A DNA stretch of 64,000 nucleotides from Kocuria sp. (GTDB taxonomy: Bacteria > Actinomycetota > Actinomycetes > Actinomycetales > Micrococcaceae): contig NZ_JAUMTZ010000004.1 in assembly GCF_030530945.1 (NCBI RefSeq), forward strand, positions 122,162-186,161, given 5' to 3'. Below, piece after piece: positions 17,272-28,327 of this stretch. The position numbers were made by a program, and so were the translations under genes. The notes beneath the pieces were generated by a model, which did no database searches, had not been told where the DNA came from, and worked only from the letters and a program-made list of their open reading frames with translations. How positions within the stretch are numbered: the stretch's first letter is position 1; the number at the start of each line of letters is the position of its first letter.

Positions 17272-18216
17272 ATGACGCACACCCAGACCGCCGCACCCGC
17301 GCGGGGCGGCGGCGTCGTGCCCCACGAGGTGGATCTGCCCCTGGAGCACCACGAGCCGCTGGACGCGCGCGAGCTGTTCGTGTGGTTCGCCGTGCACGCG
17401 GTCGAGGGTGTGGAGCTCGGGAGCCCCACCTCGTACGCGCGCACGGTGCGCCTGCCCGGGGGTCCCGGGTGGCTGCGGGTGTCCGAGGAGCGGGGCGGAC
17501 TGCGCCTGCGGGCGCGGGTCACGGACCCCGCGGACGTCCCCGACCTGGTGGCCGGGGTGCGGCGGCTCTTCGACCTGGACACCGATCCCGCGCCCATTGA
17601 CGAGGCGCTCTCCCGCGTCCCCGCACTGGCCCCGCTGGTGGCCGCGCGGCCCGGGCTGCGGGTGGCTGGCTCCCTGGATCCGGAGGAGACGCTGATCCGC
17701 ACCCTGATCGGCCAGCAGATCTCCCTGGCCGCGGCCCGCACCATGCTGGGCGCCCGCGCGCGCGAGATGGGCGAGCTCGCACCGCCCTTCGCACCGGGGC
17801 TCACGCACATGTTCCCCACCGCCCGGGCCGTCGCGGAGCACGGGGAGCGGTTCCTGCGCGGCCCCAGGGCGCGGATCCGCGCGGTGCTGGGCGCCGCGCG
17901 CGCCCTCGCCTCGGGTGAGCTGACCCTGTCCGCCCACGACGACGCCGCCCGGCAGCGTTCCGCGCTCCTCGCCCTTCCCGGCGTGGGGCCGTGGACCGCG
18001 GACCACGTGCGCATGCGGGTGTGCGGGGACCCGGACGTGTTCCTGGCGGACGACGGCGCCCTGCGCGCCGGAGCGCAGCGGATCGGACTGCCCGGTGACA
18101 AAAAGGCGCTCACGGCGTGGGCGCGGGACGCCGCCCCGTGGCGCAGCTACGCCACCACCCACCTGTGGGGTCCGCTGACCCCACCCACCTCTTTCAGGGA
18201 GAGCGAGAAGGAATGA
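17272..18216 (+). CDS. alkA: DNA-3-methyladenine glycosylase II, AlkA type
   Basis: A 314-residue base-excision glycosylase removing alkylated purines. The N-terminal AlkA domain covers roughly residues 20-115; the helix-hairpin-helix GPD fold follows, with ETLIRTLIGQQISLAAARTM near 140, the hairpin LLALPGVGPWTADHV near 225 and the catalytic Asp in DVFLADDGALR near 250. It has no Ada-type domain. Its stop overlaps the start of ogt (ATGA at 18213-18216), so the two are translated together: one removes alkylated bases, the other reverses O6-alkylguanine. Confidence 0.92.
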   Translation: MTHTQTAAPARGGGVVPHEVDLPLEHHEPLDARELFVWFAVHAVEGVELGSPTSYARTVRLPGGPGWLRVSEERGGLRLRARVTDPADVPDLVAGVRRLFDLDTDPAPIDEALSRVPALAPLVAARPGLRVAGSLDPEETLIRTLIGQQISLAAARTMLGARAREMGELAPPFAPGLTHMFPTARAVAEHGERFLRGPRARIRAVLGAARALASGELTLSAHDDAARQRSALLALPGVGPWTADHVRMRVCGDPDVFLADDGALRAGAQRIGLPGDKKALTAWARDAAPWRSYATTHLWGPLTPPTSFRESEKE

Positions 18217-18722
18217 CACTCACCGCCCAGACCGTCGACACCCCGGACGGCCCCTTCACGGCCATTGCCACGCAGAACGGGGCGGTGCTCGCCTCCGGGT
18301 GGACCGCCTCGGTGACGGACCTGCTGGCGCGGGTGCGAGCGGCGTCGCGCCCCTCCCCCTCCGAGGACGTGCGCTCGGGGACGGTGCGTGCGCTGGCGGC
18401 GGTGGAGGCGTACTACGCGGGCGAACTGGGCGCCGTCACGGAGGTGCCCGTGGAGCTGCACGGCACCGAGGGCCAGCTGACCGGGTGGGCGGCCCTGCGG
18501 CGGATTCCCGCCGGTGAGCCGCTGACCTACACGGAGTTCGCGCGCGAGCTGGGCAACCCGCGGGCGGTGCGCGCGGCGGCGTCGGTGTGCGCGCGGAATC
18601 CGGTGGCCCTGTTCGTGCCGTGCCACCGTGTGCTGCGCGCGGACGGCTCACTGGGCGGCTTCGCGTGGGGCGAACCCGTGAAGCGGAGCCTGCTGGACAG
18701 GGAGTCCGCGCGCCGAGGGTGA
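18213..18722 (+). CDS. ogt: Methylated-DNA--protein-cysteine methyltransferase
   Basis: A 169-residue suicide alkyltransferase. The acceptor Cys is residue 137 in VALFVPCHRVL, followed by SLGGFAWGEPVKRSLLDRE, and the DNA-reading helix ASVCARNPVALF precedes it. The start ATG overlaps the alkA stop by four bases, with GAGAAGGA in front. Length and motif match Ogt rather than Ada, since no N-terminal zinc-Cys module is present. Translational coupling to alkA gives a two-gene alkylation-repair operon. Confidence 0.93.
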   Translation: MTLTAQTVDTPDGPFTAIATQNGAVLASGWTASVTDLLARVRAASRPSPSEDVRSGTVRALAAVEAYYAGELGAVTEVPVELHGTEGQLTGWAALRRIPAGEPLTYTEFARELGNPRAVRAAASVCARNPVALFVPCHRVLRADGSLGGFAWGEPVKRSLLDRESARRG

Positions 18723-18851
18723 ACGGCCCTCGTCCACCCGAGGGAAGACGGCGAGCCCGCGGCCCGGGACACTGCCGCTCCCCCGGGGGGCCGGAACAGC
18801 TCAGGGCGAACGGGGTGGTCCCTGCAAGCGCCCGGTGCCATCCTGAATCCC

Positions 18852-19466
18852 ATGTCACATGAGAATCCTTCTGAGAAAGCCCCGCGCACCGCGGCTGACT
18901 GGGACGAGCGCTACGGCACCGCCGACCTCTGGAGCGGAGACCCCAACCACTCCCTCACGGCCGTCACGGCAGGTCTGACACCGGGCACGGCGCTGGACGT
19001 TGGCTGCGGCGAGGGAGCCGACGCCGTGTGGCTGGCGGAGAACGGCTGGACGGCCACGGCCCTGGACGTCTCCCGCGTGGCGGTGGAACGCGCGCAGGCC
19101 CGCGCCGAGGCCGCCGGAGTGAGCATCACGTGGCTCGTGGAGGGCTTCGGGGAGCGGCCCGTAGGAACGTTCGACCTGGTGTCCGCGCAGTACCCCGCCA
19201 TTCCCCGGCACGACGGCACGAGCGTGGAGGACGCCCTCGCGGGGGCGGTGGCTCCGGGCGGGAGGATGCTGTTCGTGCACCACGAGATGGACGAGGTGCC
19301 GCACGGCCACGACATGCAGGACTACGTGATGCCGCAGCACATGGTCGACCACCTGGGAACGCTGGGCTGGGAGATCGAGACGGACGAGGTCCGGGAACGG
19401 CACGTGGCCCACGGCGCCGGCAGCGGTCACTCCCGGGACCGCGTGGTGCTGGCCCGCCGGCCGTGA
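18852..19466 (+). CDS. SAM-dependent class I methyltransferase
   Basis: A 204-residue methyltransferase. The SAM-binding loop is ALDVGCGEGADAVWLAENG near residue 46, then the acidic TALDVS, and DLVSAQYPAIP in the motif-IV position. The fold resembles the tellurite/thiopurine-type methyltransferases (TehB-like), but the substrate is not evident. The start ATG has CATCCT seven bases upstream, again a leaderless-type context. It follows ogt by 129 bases. Confidence 0.85.
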   Translation: MSHENPSEKAPRTAADWDERYGTADLWSGDPNHSLTAVTAGLTPGTALDVGCGEGADAVWLAENGWTATALDVSRVAVERAQARAEAAGVSITWLVEGFGERPVGTFDLVSAQYPAIPRHDGTSVEDALAGAVAPGGRMLFVHHEMDEVPHGHDMQDYVMPQHMVDHLGTLGWEIETDEVRERHVAHGAGSGHSRDRVVLARRP

Positions 19467-19562
19467 GCCGCGCGGAGTGAGTCCGGGGCGCGCCAGGGAA
19501 CGTGCGGGCGGGAGGCGACGCCGCGGCGTCGTCCGCCGGGCACCGTCACCTCCCACCGGGGG

Positions 19563-20000
19563 TCACCTGCGGCGGCCCCTGAGCGCGCCCGTGGACCACA
19601 GGGCGGCGGCGATCAGCACGGGCTGGAAGAACAGCCGCACCAGTCGCCTGGTGTCCGTGTCCAGGCCGAAGCCGTCCCGGTGGTGGATCCACTGGGCCAG
19701 GTTCCCCGGGAACACGGCGACGAAGAAGCCTGCCGCCACGAGACCCACGGTGCCGCGCCTGGAGCGTGCGAACACCAGGGCCGCGCCCAGCAGGATCTCG
19801 ACCACCCCGGAGGCCACCACGGTGGTGTCCACGTCCAGGGGAACGAAGTCCGGGACCTGCGCCTGGAACTCGTTCCGCGCCAAGGTCAGGTGGCTCACAC
19901 CCGCGAACGCCAGGAAGCCACCCAGGACGGTGCGCACGATGTGGCGCGCCGGGGACAGCCTTTCCGCTGCGCGGCGAGCGGGCGCAGCGCGGCGCGTCAC
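19563..20000 (-). CDS. DoxX-like membrane protein
   Basis: A 145-residue four-helix membrane protein of the DoxX/DoxD-like group: FLAFAGVSHLTLARNEFQAQ near residue 30, VEILLGAALVFAR, and FFVAVFPGNLAQWIHHRDG near 92. In this family the partner is usually a redox or thiol enzyme. The GTG start overlaps the ohr stop (GTGA at 19997-20000), so it is translationally coupled to the organic-hydroperoxide resistance gene, which suggests a role in oxidative-stress handling at the membrane. This functional link is inference. Confidence 0.8.
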   Translation of the reverse strand: MTRRAAPARRAAERLSPARHIVRTVLGGFLAFAGVSHLTLARNEFQAQVPDFVPLDVDTTVVASGVVEILLGAALVFARSRRGTVGLVAAGFFVAVFPGNLAQWIHHRDGFGLDTDTRRLVRLFFQPVLIAAALWSTGALRGRRR

Positions 20001-20419
20001 TCGTCCACCACGGTCACGGTGACCTCGATGTTCCCGCGGGTGGCGTTGGAGTAGGGGCAGACCTGGTGGGCGGCGTCCGCGAGCTCCTGGGCCCTGTCCT
20101 GCTCCATGTCGGGAATGACGACCTCGAGCTGGACGGCCAGGCCGAAGCCACCCTCGCCGTTGCTGCCGATCTGGACACGGGCACCCACGGCGGAGTCACC
20201 CAGGGATGCCTTCTGCTGACGAGCCACCATCTGCAGCGCGGAGTGGAAGCACGCGGCGTAGCCGGCGGCGAAGAGCTGCTCGGGGTTGGCGCCGTTGCCG
20301 GTGCCGCCCATCTCCTTGGGGACGGCGAGGTCGAACTTCAGGGACCCGTCCTGCGTGGCGACGCTGCCGTTGCGGCCGGCGCCCTGGGCGAGTGCTTCTG
20401 CGGTGTAGAGAGCGTCCAT
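19997..20419 (-). CDS. ohr: Organic hydroperoxide resistance protein (Ohr)
   Basis: A 140-residue thiol peroxidase of the OsmC/Ohr family that reduces organic hydroperoxides. The reactive and resolving cysteines are Cys57 in GYAACFHSA and Cys121 in QVCPYSNATRGN. LDLAVPKEMGGTGNGANPEQLF-type residues 30-50 match Ohr rather than OsmC. AGGAG lies before the ATG. The matching regulator OhrR is 15.5 kb away at 35940, whereas in many genomes the two are adjacent. DoxX follows with a 4-base overlap. Confidence 0.93.
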   Translation of the reverse strand: MDALYTAEALAQGAGRNGSVATQDGSLKFDLAVPKEMGGTGNGANPEQLFAAGYAACFHSALQMVARQQKASLGDSAVGARVQIGSNGEGGFGLAVQLEVVIPDMEQDRAQELADAAHQVCPYSNATRGNIEVTVTVVDE

Positions 20420-20940
20420 GGTGATTTCTCCTCTGCTGGCGGGGCTGGCGAGTCTCGACCCCCCAAGAACCGAGACCCGCCATGGGGGCACCGCGCACGG
20501 GAGGGCGAATCCGGGCCGGAGCACGGAACACCCACTCGTGACACGTGGCCACCCCGGGTGTGCGGTGCCACGGCGGGGGCCGGGACCGCTCGGGGCGACG
20601 GGGGTTGATTCTAGTTGGGTACTTTTTGGTTGTCCACAATCTTGTTTGCCAGCCCGTCCAATGTCGAGCAGCGAGCGGGCAACCACCTCGCATCATCGGA
20701 GTGGCGGTGACACGTCGCTTTTCCGTGCCCCGCCTCCTCGCATCAACACGTGGAGCACAGCATGCGCACAAACTCTGGAACTGATCGGACCTCTCCCACT
20801 AGCATCACGTGAAGTGGCGCACACCACCGTCAATGGAGGCCTAGAACGCTTGCGGTAGCTTCCTCGCTCTGCACCAACTACCGCCCTTGGGATGATGCGC
20901 CGGGTTCTCATCGTGATCACCGATCCAGAAGGATTTTCAG
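20420..20940. other. Divergent intergenic region between ohr and the ascorbate-type PTS
   Basis: 521 bases with markedly lower GC than the genes around it. It holds the ohr promoter (20608-20636) and the long ohr leader. The right side, 20640-20940, must carry the PTS promoter, but I find no convincing -35/-10 pair. Small open frames here lack RBS and family features. AAGGA precedes the PTS start codon. Confidence 0.5.
20608..20636 (-). promoter_or_regulatory. Promoter of ohr
   Basis: On the minus strand TGGACA (20631-20636), 17 bases, TAGAAT (20608-20613): a near-consensus vegetative promoter with a leader of about 185 bases before ohr. The inverted repeat TTGT-CC-ACAA (20630-20639) overlaps the -35 and is a candidate OhrR operator. 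Confidence 0.6.
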
Positions 20941-21774
20941 ATGTCAGAGCTCAGTGACCTCATCCCCGCGTCAGCCATCCGACTCGACGCCGCGGCGACG
21001 GACTGGCGTGACACCATCCGCCTCTCCGGTGAACTGCTGACGGATGCCGGAATCGCCGGGCCCTCGTATACCCGAGCGATGATCGAGGTCGTGGAGAAGC
21101 ACGGGCCGTACATCGTGATCGCACCCGGCTTTGCGCTGGCCCACGCCCGTCCCGACGACTCTGTAGCCAGCACCGGCCTCTCGTTCCTCCGGCTCAGCGG
21201 ACCTGTGGAGTTCGGGCACAAGTCCAATGACCCCGTGCGGCTGGTGATGGCCCTGGCCTCGGTGGACTCGAAGGCTCACCAGGCGGCCCTTGCCTCGCTC
21301 GCGCGGGTGCTGGGAAATCCGGAGCGCCGTCGAGCCCTGGACACCGCGTCGTCGCCGGAGGCCGTCCTGGCGGCTTTGGACAGCGGCAGCGAGCCGAAGA
21401 GGAACGCAGACACAGGTTCCGCCCCTGCGGCGGCCGACAGAACCGAGACAGCCGGACGCACCGCCAGGCAATCCACCGGCACCCCCTCCAAGGGGCTGGT
21501 GCTCACCGTGTGCGGCAACGGCCTGGGCACGAGTTTGTTCCTGAAGAACACGACCGAGCAGGTCCTGGACCGATGGGGGTGGGGCCCATACCTCACCATT
21601 GAAGCCACGGACACCATCTCCGCCAAGGGTCGCGCCAAGGAAGCGGACTTCCTCATGACCTCCGGTGCCATCGCGCAGACATTGGGGGATGTCGGCGTCC
21701 CCGTGGAGGTCATCGACAACTTCACGTCTCAGGCAGAGATCGACGCGGCGCTGCGGCGTCGCTACGACGTCTGA
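20941..21774 (+). CDS. PTS EIIA-EIIB fusion, ascorbate (Ula/Sga) family
   Basis: A 277-residue cytoplasmic phosphotransfer protein. Residues 1-150 are a mannitol/fructose-type EIIA with phospho-His68 in GFALAHARP; an Ala/Thr-rich linker (about 150-183) leads to an EIIB of the lactose/ascorbate fold with phospho-Cys191 in VLTVCGNGLGTSLF. In enteric bacteria these are separate proteins (UlaC, UlaB). AAGGA precedes the ATG. The EIIC gene follows after 42 bases. The substrate is probably L-ascorbate or a related acidic sugar, but no lactonase, epimerase or regulator gene is next to it. Confidence 0.85.
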   Translation: MSELSDLIPASAIRLDAAATDWRDTIRLSGELLTDAGIAGPSYTRAMIEVVEKHGPYIVIAPGFALAHARPDDSVASTGLSFLRLSGPVEFGHKSNDPVRLVMALASVDSKAHQAALASLARVLGNPERRRALDTASSPEAVLAALDSGSEPKRNADTGSAPAAADRTETAGRTARQSTGTPSKGLVLTVCGNGLGTSLFLKNTTEQVLDRWGWGPYLTIEATDTISAKGRAKEADFLMTSGAIAQTLGDVGVPVEVIDNFTSQAEIDAALRRRYDV

Positions 21775-21816
21775 TCCACCACCCCTCGCCCTCCTCCCAC
21801 CGGAAGAGCCACGCAC

Positions 21817-23397
21817 ATGAACGTCTTAGCCGCCATCGCCCAGTTTCTCGTCAACGAGGTCCTGAGCGTGCCCGCCTACCTCATCGGCATCATCACAGCC
21901 ATTGGTCTGATCGCATTGCGCAAGAGCGCGGGACAGGTTGCCGGTGGAGCCGTCAAGGCAGTCCTGGGATTCCTGCTCATCGGGGCTGGCGCCACCCTGG
22001 TGACGTCCTCGCTCTCACCACTGGGCACCATGATCCAAGGTGCACTGGGCACTCAGGGCGTCGTCCCCACCAACGAGGCCATTGCCGGCATCGCACAGCA
22101 GCAGTACGGCTCCCAGGTCTCCTGGCTCATGATCCTGGGCTTCGTCGTGGCCATCCTGCTCGCCCGCTTCACGCCTCTGCGCTACGTCTTCCTCACGGGG
22201 CACCACTTATTGTTCATGGCCACTCTGATCACGATCGTCATGGCCTCTGCGGGAATGCCCACACCTGTCGTGGTGATTCTCGGGGCAGTCCTGCTGGGCA
22301 TTCTGATGGTGGCACTGCCCGCTCTGGCCCAGCCGTGGACCCGCAAGGTCACCGGGGACGACTCCATTGCGATCGGCCACTTCGGAACACTCGGATACAT
22401 TGCCGCCGGCACCGTCGGCCGCTGGGTGGATCCGAAGGGCAAGAGCCGTTCCACGGAGGAGATCAAGGTCCCCGAGGGTCTGCGGTTCCTGCGCGACTCC
22501 ATGGTGGCCACGGCTCTGTCTATGGTGGTCATGTACGTCATCGTCGCCATCGTCTACCTGGTCCGCGCCGGGTCGGAAACGGCGTTCCAGGCATTCGAGA
22601 ACGGGGCCACAGACACGGGAAACTACCTGATGCAGGCAGTGACGCAGGGCCTACAGTTCGGCATTGCCGTGGCCGTCATCCTGTTCGGGGTGCGCACCAT
22701 CCTCGGCGAACTGGTTCCAGCGTTCCAGGGAATCGCCGCCAAAGTGGTGCCCGGGGCTGTCCCCGCACTGGATGCCCCGATCGTCTTCCCGTTCGCCCAG
22801 AACGCCGTGCTCATCGGCTTCATCTCGAGTTTCGTTGGCGGTCTGGTAGGGCTCCTGCTGCTGGGCACAGTCTTCGGACCGTTGTTCGGCCTGGCTCTGA
22901 TCCTCCCAGGACTGGTACCCCACTTCTTCACCGGCGGTGCGGCGGGCGTCTACGGCAATGCGACGGGCGGCCGACGCGGCGCGGTGGCCGGGGCGTTCGT
23001 CAACGGTCTCCTGGTGACCTTCCTGCCAGCACTCCTGCTCCGGGTTCTGGGCAGCCTCGGCTCCGAGAACACCACCTTCGGGGATACCGACTTCGGGTGG
23101 TTCGGCATCCTCATCGGCTACGGAGCCAAACCCGGTGTGGTTATGGGCTCGATCATCCTCGCGCTCATCGGGCTGGCCCTGCTGATCGGAGCCATCGCGG
23201 TGCAGAAGCGAGTAGTCGACGGAGGCTGGGATCCTGCCCCCGCACGTGCAGCTGCGCCCGCCGGAGACACCGGCGCCGTACTGGACGACGGGGCCTTGAG
23301 AAAGCCCACTCCCAGCGACGGCTTGGCCGCTACAGGCACCTCGTATCCGAAGATCGCACCGCCCCCGGGAGCACCCGCTCCTCCACCACTACCCTGA
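21817..23397 (+). CDS. PTS EIIC, ascorbate-type permease (UlaA/SgaT)
   Basis: A 526-residue membrane permease of the UlaA family with about ten helices. It begins MNVLAAIAQFLVNEVLSVPA, and EIIC features such as FLTGHHLLFMATLI near 126, GHFGTLGYIAAG near 184 and APIVFPFAQNAVLIGFISSF near 325 match SgaT/UlaA. The last 60 residues form a Pro/Ala-rich cytoplasmic tail not needed for transport. GGAAGAG stands before the ATG. It takes phosphate from the upstream EIIA-EIIB fusion. The pair has lower GC than its neighbours and no catabolic partner genes, which suggests acquisition. Confidence 0.85.
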   Translation: MNVLAAIAQFLVNEVLSVPAYLIGIITAIGLIALRKSAGQVAGGAVKAVLGFLLIGAGATLVTSSLSPLGTMIQGALGTQGVVPTNEAIAGIAQQQYGSQVSWLMILGFVVAILLARFTPLRYVFLTGHHLLFMATLITIVMASAGMPTPVVVILGAVLLGILMVALPALAQPWTRKVTGDDSIAIGHFGTLGYIAAGTVGRWVDPKGKSRSTEEIKVPEGLRFLRDSMVATALSMVVMYVIVAIVYLVRAGSETAFQAFENGATDTGNYLMQAVTQGLQFGIAVAVILFGVRTILGELVPAFQGIAAKVVPGAVPALDAPIVFPFAQNAVLIGFISSFVGGLVGLLLLGTVFGPLFGLALILPGLVPHFFTGGAAGVYGNATGGRRGAVAGAFVNGLLVTFLPALLLRVLGSLGSENTTFGDTDFGWFGILIGYGAKPGVVMGSIILALIGLALLIGAIAVQKRVVDGGWDPAPARAAAPAGDTGAVLDDGALRKPTPSDGLAATGTSYPKIAPPPGAPAPPPLP

Positions 23398-23402
23398 ACC
23401 CC

Positions 23403-24065
23403 ATGACCCAAACCCACCGTTTCACCGGCCACATCGCCGGCGTCGGCACCTCGGGCGGCACGCGCCTGGTGCTCGGCTGCTGGGACCGCACCCCGCAGGG
23501 CCCGTTCGCGGACGTGATGGTCGCCCACCCGGACGGCCGCCGCGAGCTGCTGGCGCCCGACGACTGGGTGGCGGGGTTCGTCTCGGACACCTACACGTTC
23601 GACACCGTCACCCGGGTGCCCGTGGACGTGGTCCGCACGGGCTTCTCCCGCGCCTCGCGCTGGACGGTCACCGCCGGTCCGCTGAGGTGGCAGTTCAGCG
23701 TGGGTCCCCGCTCCGCGCTGGGCTACCTGCTGCAGGCGGTCCCGCGGCCCCTGGGCACGTCCCTGGGCTTCGCCCACCTCACGGACCCCGTGGCCAACCG
23801 CGTGATGCCGGGCGTTCGCACCCTGGGCACCGCCGGCAACGACCGCACCGAGTGGTACTCCGCGTACGACCTGCACTCCATCACGTTCTCCCGCGCCTCC
23901 TGGGACGGCCGGGCCCTGGGCACGCTCACGGACATGACCCCACCCCCGGACTTCGGGTTCAGCTCCACCCCGCGCCGTCCCAGCCTCACCGCGCTCACCA
24001 GCACGGTCCGGGTTCCCGACGCCGCCCCGATCGTCTCCCCCGCGCCCGTCACCCCGGTGCCCTGA
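23403..24065 (+). CDS. Hypothetical actinobacterial protein
   Basis: A 220-residue cytoplasmic protein (MTQTHRFTGHIAGVGTSGGT...) with beta-rich composition and a Pro-rich C-terminus. I recognise no enzymatic motif; a central DVVRTGFSRASRWTVTAGPL segment followed by FAHLTDPVANRVMPGVRTLG looks like a compact conserved domain. TACCCT sits seven bases before the ATG, and the start lies five bases after the UlaA stop, so the gene could be read from its own leaderless promoter inside the end of ulaA. GC is back to the high background here, so it is likely not part of the PTS unit. Confidence 0.65.
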   Translation: MTQTHRFTGHIAGVGTSGGTRLVLGCWDRTPQGPFADVMVAHPDGRRELLAPDDWVAGFVSDTYTFDTVTRVPVDVVRTGFSRASRWTVTAGPLRWQFSVGPRSALGYLLQAVPRPLGTSLGFAHLTDPVANRVMPGVRTLGTAGNDRTEWYSAYDLHSITFSRASWDGRALGTLTDMTPPPDFGFSSTPRRPSLTALTSTVRVPDAAPIVSPAPVTPVP

Positions 24066-24102
24066 GCCCGCAGAGCCGCCCGGGCGGCGTCGTCCGCTCG
24101 CC

Positions 24103-24690
24103 CTAGTGCGCGGCCACCCGCGTCTGCAGGCCCGTGCGCACGGAGGGCCACTCGTGGGCGAGCACCGAGTAGACCACGGTGTCCCGTAGCACCCCGTTGG
24201 ACTCCAGGCGGTCCCCGCGCAGCACACCGTCCAGGCGGGCACCCAGCCGCTCGATGGCGGCGCGGGACTGCTGGTTGGCCCAGCTGGTCTCGTAGCGCAC
24301 GCACCGGCAGCCGAGGTCCTCGAACGCGTGGGTCATGATCAGCAGCTTGGACTCGGCGTTGGTGCCCGTGCCGTGGGTGGAGGCACGGTTCCAGGTGTGG
24401 CCCACGCTCACACGGGGCACCGCCCACTGGGGGTCGTAGAGCGAGGTCATGCCCAGCACGGCGCCGTCCGCCTGCCGCACGGCGGTGAAGGGCAGCATGA
24501 ACCCCTGCTCCAGCCAGGTGAGGCGCTGCTCGATGGCTGCCGCCATGCCGTCCGGGGCGGGGATGCTGGTGTACCAGCGCTCCCACATGCGCCCGTCCTC
24601 CGTGGCCTCCACGAGACCCTCCAGGTGGTCGCGGCGCAGCGGTTCCAGGCGCACCAGGCGCCCCTCGAGTGTCACGGGTGTCCACGTCAT
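24103..24690 (-). CDS. GNAT-family N-acetyltransferase (RimJ/RimL-like)
   Basis: A 195-residue acetyltransferase. It begins MTWTPVTLEGRLVRLEPLRR, the usual first strand of RimJ/RimL-type GNATs; VLGMTSLYDPQ near 86, then RVSVGHTWNRAS and HAFEDLGCRCVRYETSWANQ with the conserved Asn near 150 fit the acetyl-CoA site. GACAGT lies six bases before the ATG (leaderless context). It converges on the preceding gene across a region holding the GCGGCGTCGTC element (24084-24094). The substrate is unknown. Confidence 0.85.
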   Translation of the reverse strand: MTWTPVTLEGRLVRLEPLRRDHLEGLVEATEDGRMWERWYTSIPAPDGMAAAIEQRLTWLEQGFMLPFTAVRQADGAVLGMTSLYDPQWAVPRVSVGHTWNRASTHGTGTNAESKLLIMTHAFEDLGCRCVRYETSWANQQSRAAIERLGARLDGVLRGDRLESNGVLRDTVVYSVLAHEWPSVRTGLQTRVAAH

Positions 24691-24819
24691 GAGGTCACTG
24701 TCTCACGGGCGGGGCCACTCCTACAGGTGTAGCCAGATCCCTCAGCACGCTGTCATCCTTGGTGTGTTGCGCCCAATATTCACCCGTCGGGCGCACGCCG
24801 TCTCCGGAGGAGGACCACC

Positions 24820-27039
<2,220 letters not shown>

Positions 27040-27060
27040 GCAGCCCCGCCCGGGAGTTCC

Positions 27061-27103
27061 GCCCGCCCGCGCAGCGCGTCCTGGACGCGCCGCGCGGGCG
27101 GGC
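27061..27103 (+). terminator. Terminator after the catalase gene
   Basis: GCCCGCCCGCGC-a-GCGCGTC (27061-27080) pairs with GACGCGC-c-GCGCGGGCGGGC (27084-27103) around a three-base loop: a 19-bp stem with one mismatch. Confidence 0.75.
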
Positions 27104-27268
27104 GCTCCCGCCTCCGCGGACCACGCCGCCGGCACCCCGGGCGTTGCCGCCCCCGCCGTGGCCCCCGCCACGGACCAGCACCTCGGACGATCCCGCGCGG
27201 TCCCACCGGACCGCAGGGAACCACGCATCGGACCATCCACCGATTTCCCCGACCGGAGAGCACACACC

Positions 27269-28327
27269 ATGACCACCACCCCCGTCCGCACAGCCGCCCC
27301 GGCAGCCCGGGGCCCCGTGAGCACAGCCCTGCTGGAGGTCCTGACCGGCCCGCAGGACACCCCGGAAGCCGCCTACGAGGCGCTCGCGAGCGCCGTCGCC
27401 AGCGCAGTGGAGAGCACGGAGGACGTGCTCGCGGACGAGGACGTCCAGCTGTCCCTGTTCCTGCTGTACCTGCTGCACTACGGGCCCGCAGAGTTCGTGA
27501 CCGGGGACCGCGAGTGGGACCCCCAGCTGCTGCGTGTGCGCGCCGTGCTGGAGGAGCGCTTCGAGCGCGAGCTGCGGGAACGGGTTCCCATGCCGAACCC
27601 GATGCCCGGGGACGGCGTCGAGCTCGTGGACACGATGTTCGCCATCACCGGCGGGGCCGAGAAGCCCACCCTGGCCACGTGGCTCGCCCGGCACCCCAGC
27701 GAGGAGATCCTGCGGGAGTTCCTGATCCACCGCTCCATCTACACGCTGCGCGAGGCGGACCCGCACTCGTGGGGCATCGCCCGGCTGCGGGGCCGCGCGA
27801 AGGCCGCGCTGATGGAGATCCAGTCAGACGAGTACGGCGGGGGCCGCCCGGACCGGGTGCACGCCACGATCTTCGCGCAGAGCATGCGCGGCCTGGGGCT
27901 GGACGACACCCTGGACCACTACCTGGACCTGGTGCCCGCCCCCACGCTCGCGTCCATGAACGTGATGAGCCTGTTCGGTCTGCACCGCCGGCTGCGCGGC
28001 GCGATCGCCGGCCACCTCGCGGCGTTCGAGATGACCTCCTCGATCCCCAACAAGTACTACGGCCGCGCGTTCCGCAAGCTCGGCTACGGCGAGGACGTCA
28101 CCTGGTACTACGACGAGCACGTGGAGGCCGACGCCGTCCACGAGCAGATCGCCGCCCGTGACCTCGCCGGGGCCCTCGCCCAGGACGAGCCCGAGCTGCT
28201 GGAGGACGTGCTCTTCGGGGCGGCCGCGTGCCTCTACGTGGACGGGCTCATGGGGGACCACATGCTGGAGTGCTGGAGCAGTGACCGCTCGTCCCTGCGC
28301 TCCGACCACGCCGAGGCCGCCCTGTGA
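27269..28327 (+). CDS. Iron-containing redox enzyme family protein (heme-oxygenase-like fold)
   Basis: A 352-residue protein of the heme-oxygenase-like (Haem_oxygenas_2) group, proteins with an all-helical fold and often a non-heme di-iron site. Conserved stretches are LSLFLLYLLHYGPAEFVTGD near 55, LREFLIHRSIYTLREADPHS near 147, and MEIQSDEYGGGRPDRVHATI near 181 with the Glu/Asp/His ligand pattern, then YYDEHVEADAVHEQIAARDL near 268. The ATG follows CCGGAGAG. The gene overlaps the CDGSH gene by four bases (GTGA), so the two proteins probably work together in iron-sulfur or redox chemistry. The reaction is unknown. Confidence 0.8.
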   Translation: MTTTPVRTAAPAARGPVSTALLEVLTGPQDTPEAAYEALASAVASAVESTEDVLADEDVQLSLFLLYLLHYGPAEFVTGDREWDPQLLRVRAVLEERFERELRERVPMPNPMPGDGVELVDTMFAITGGAEKPTLATWLARHPSEEILREFLIHRSIYTLREADPHSWGIARLRGRAKAALMEIQSDEYGGGRPDRVHATIFAQSMRGLGLDDTLDHYLDLVPAPTLASMNVMSLFGLHRRLRGAIAGHLAAFEMTSSIPNKYYGRAFRKLGYGEDVTWYYDEHVEADAVHEQIAARDLAGALAQDEPELLEDVLFGAAACLYVDGLMGDHMLECWSSDRSSLRSDHAEAAL

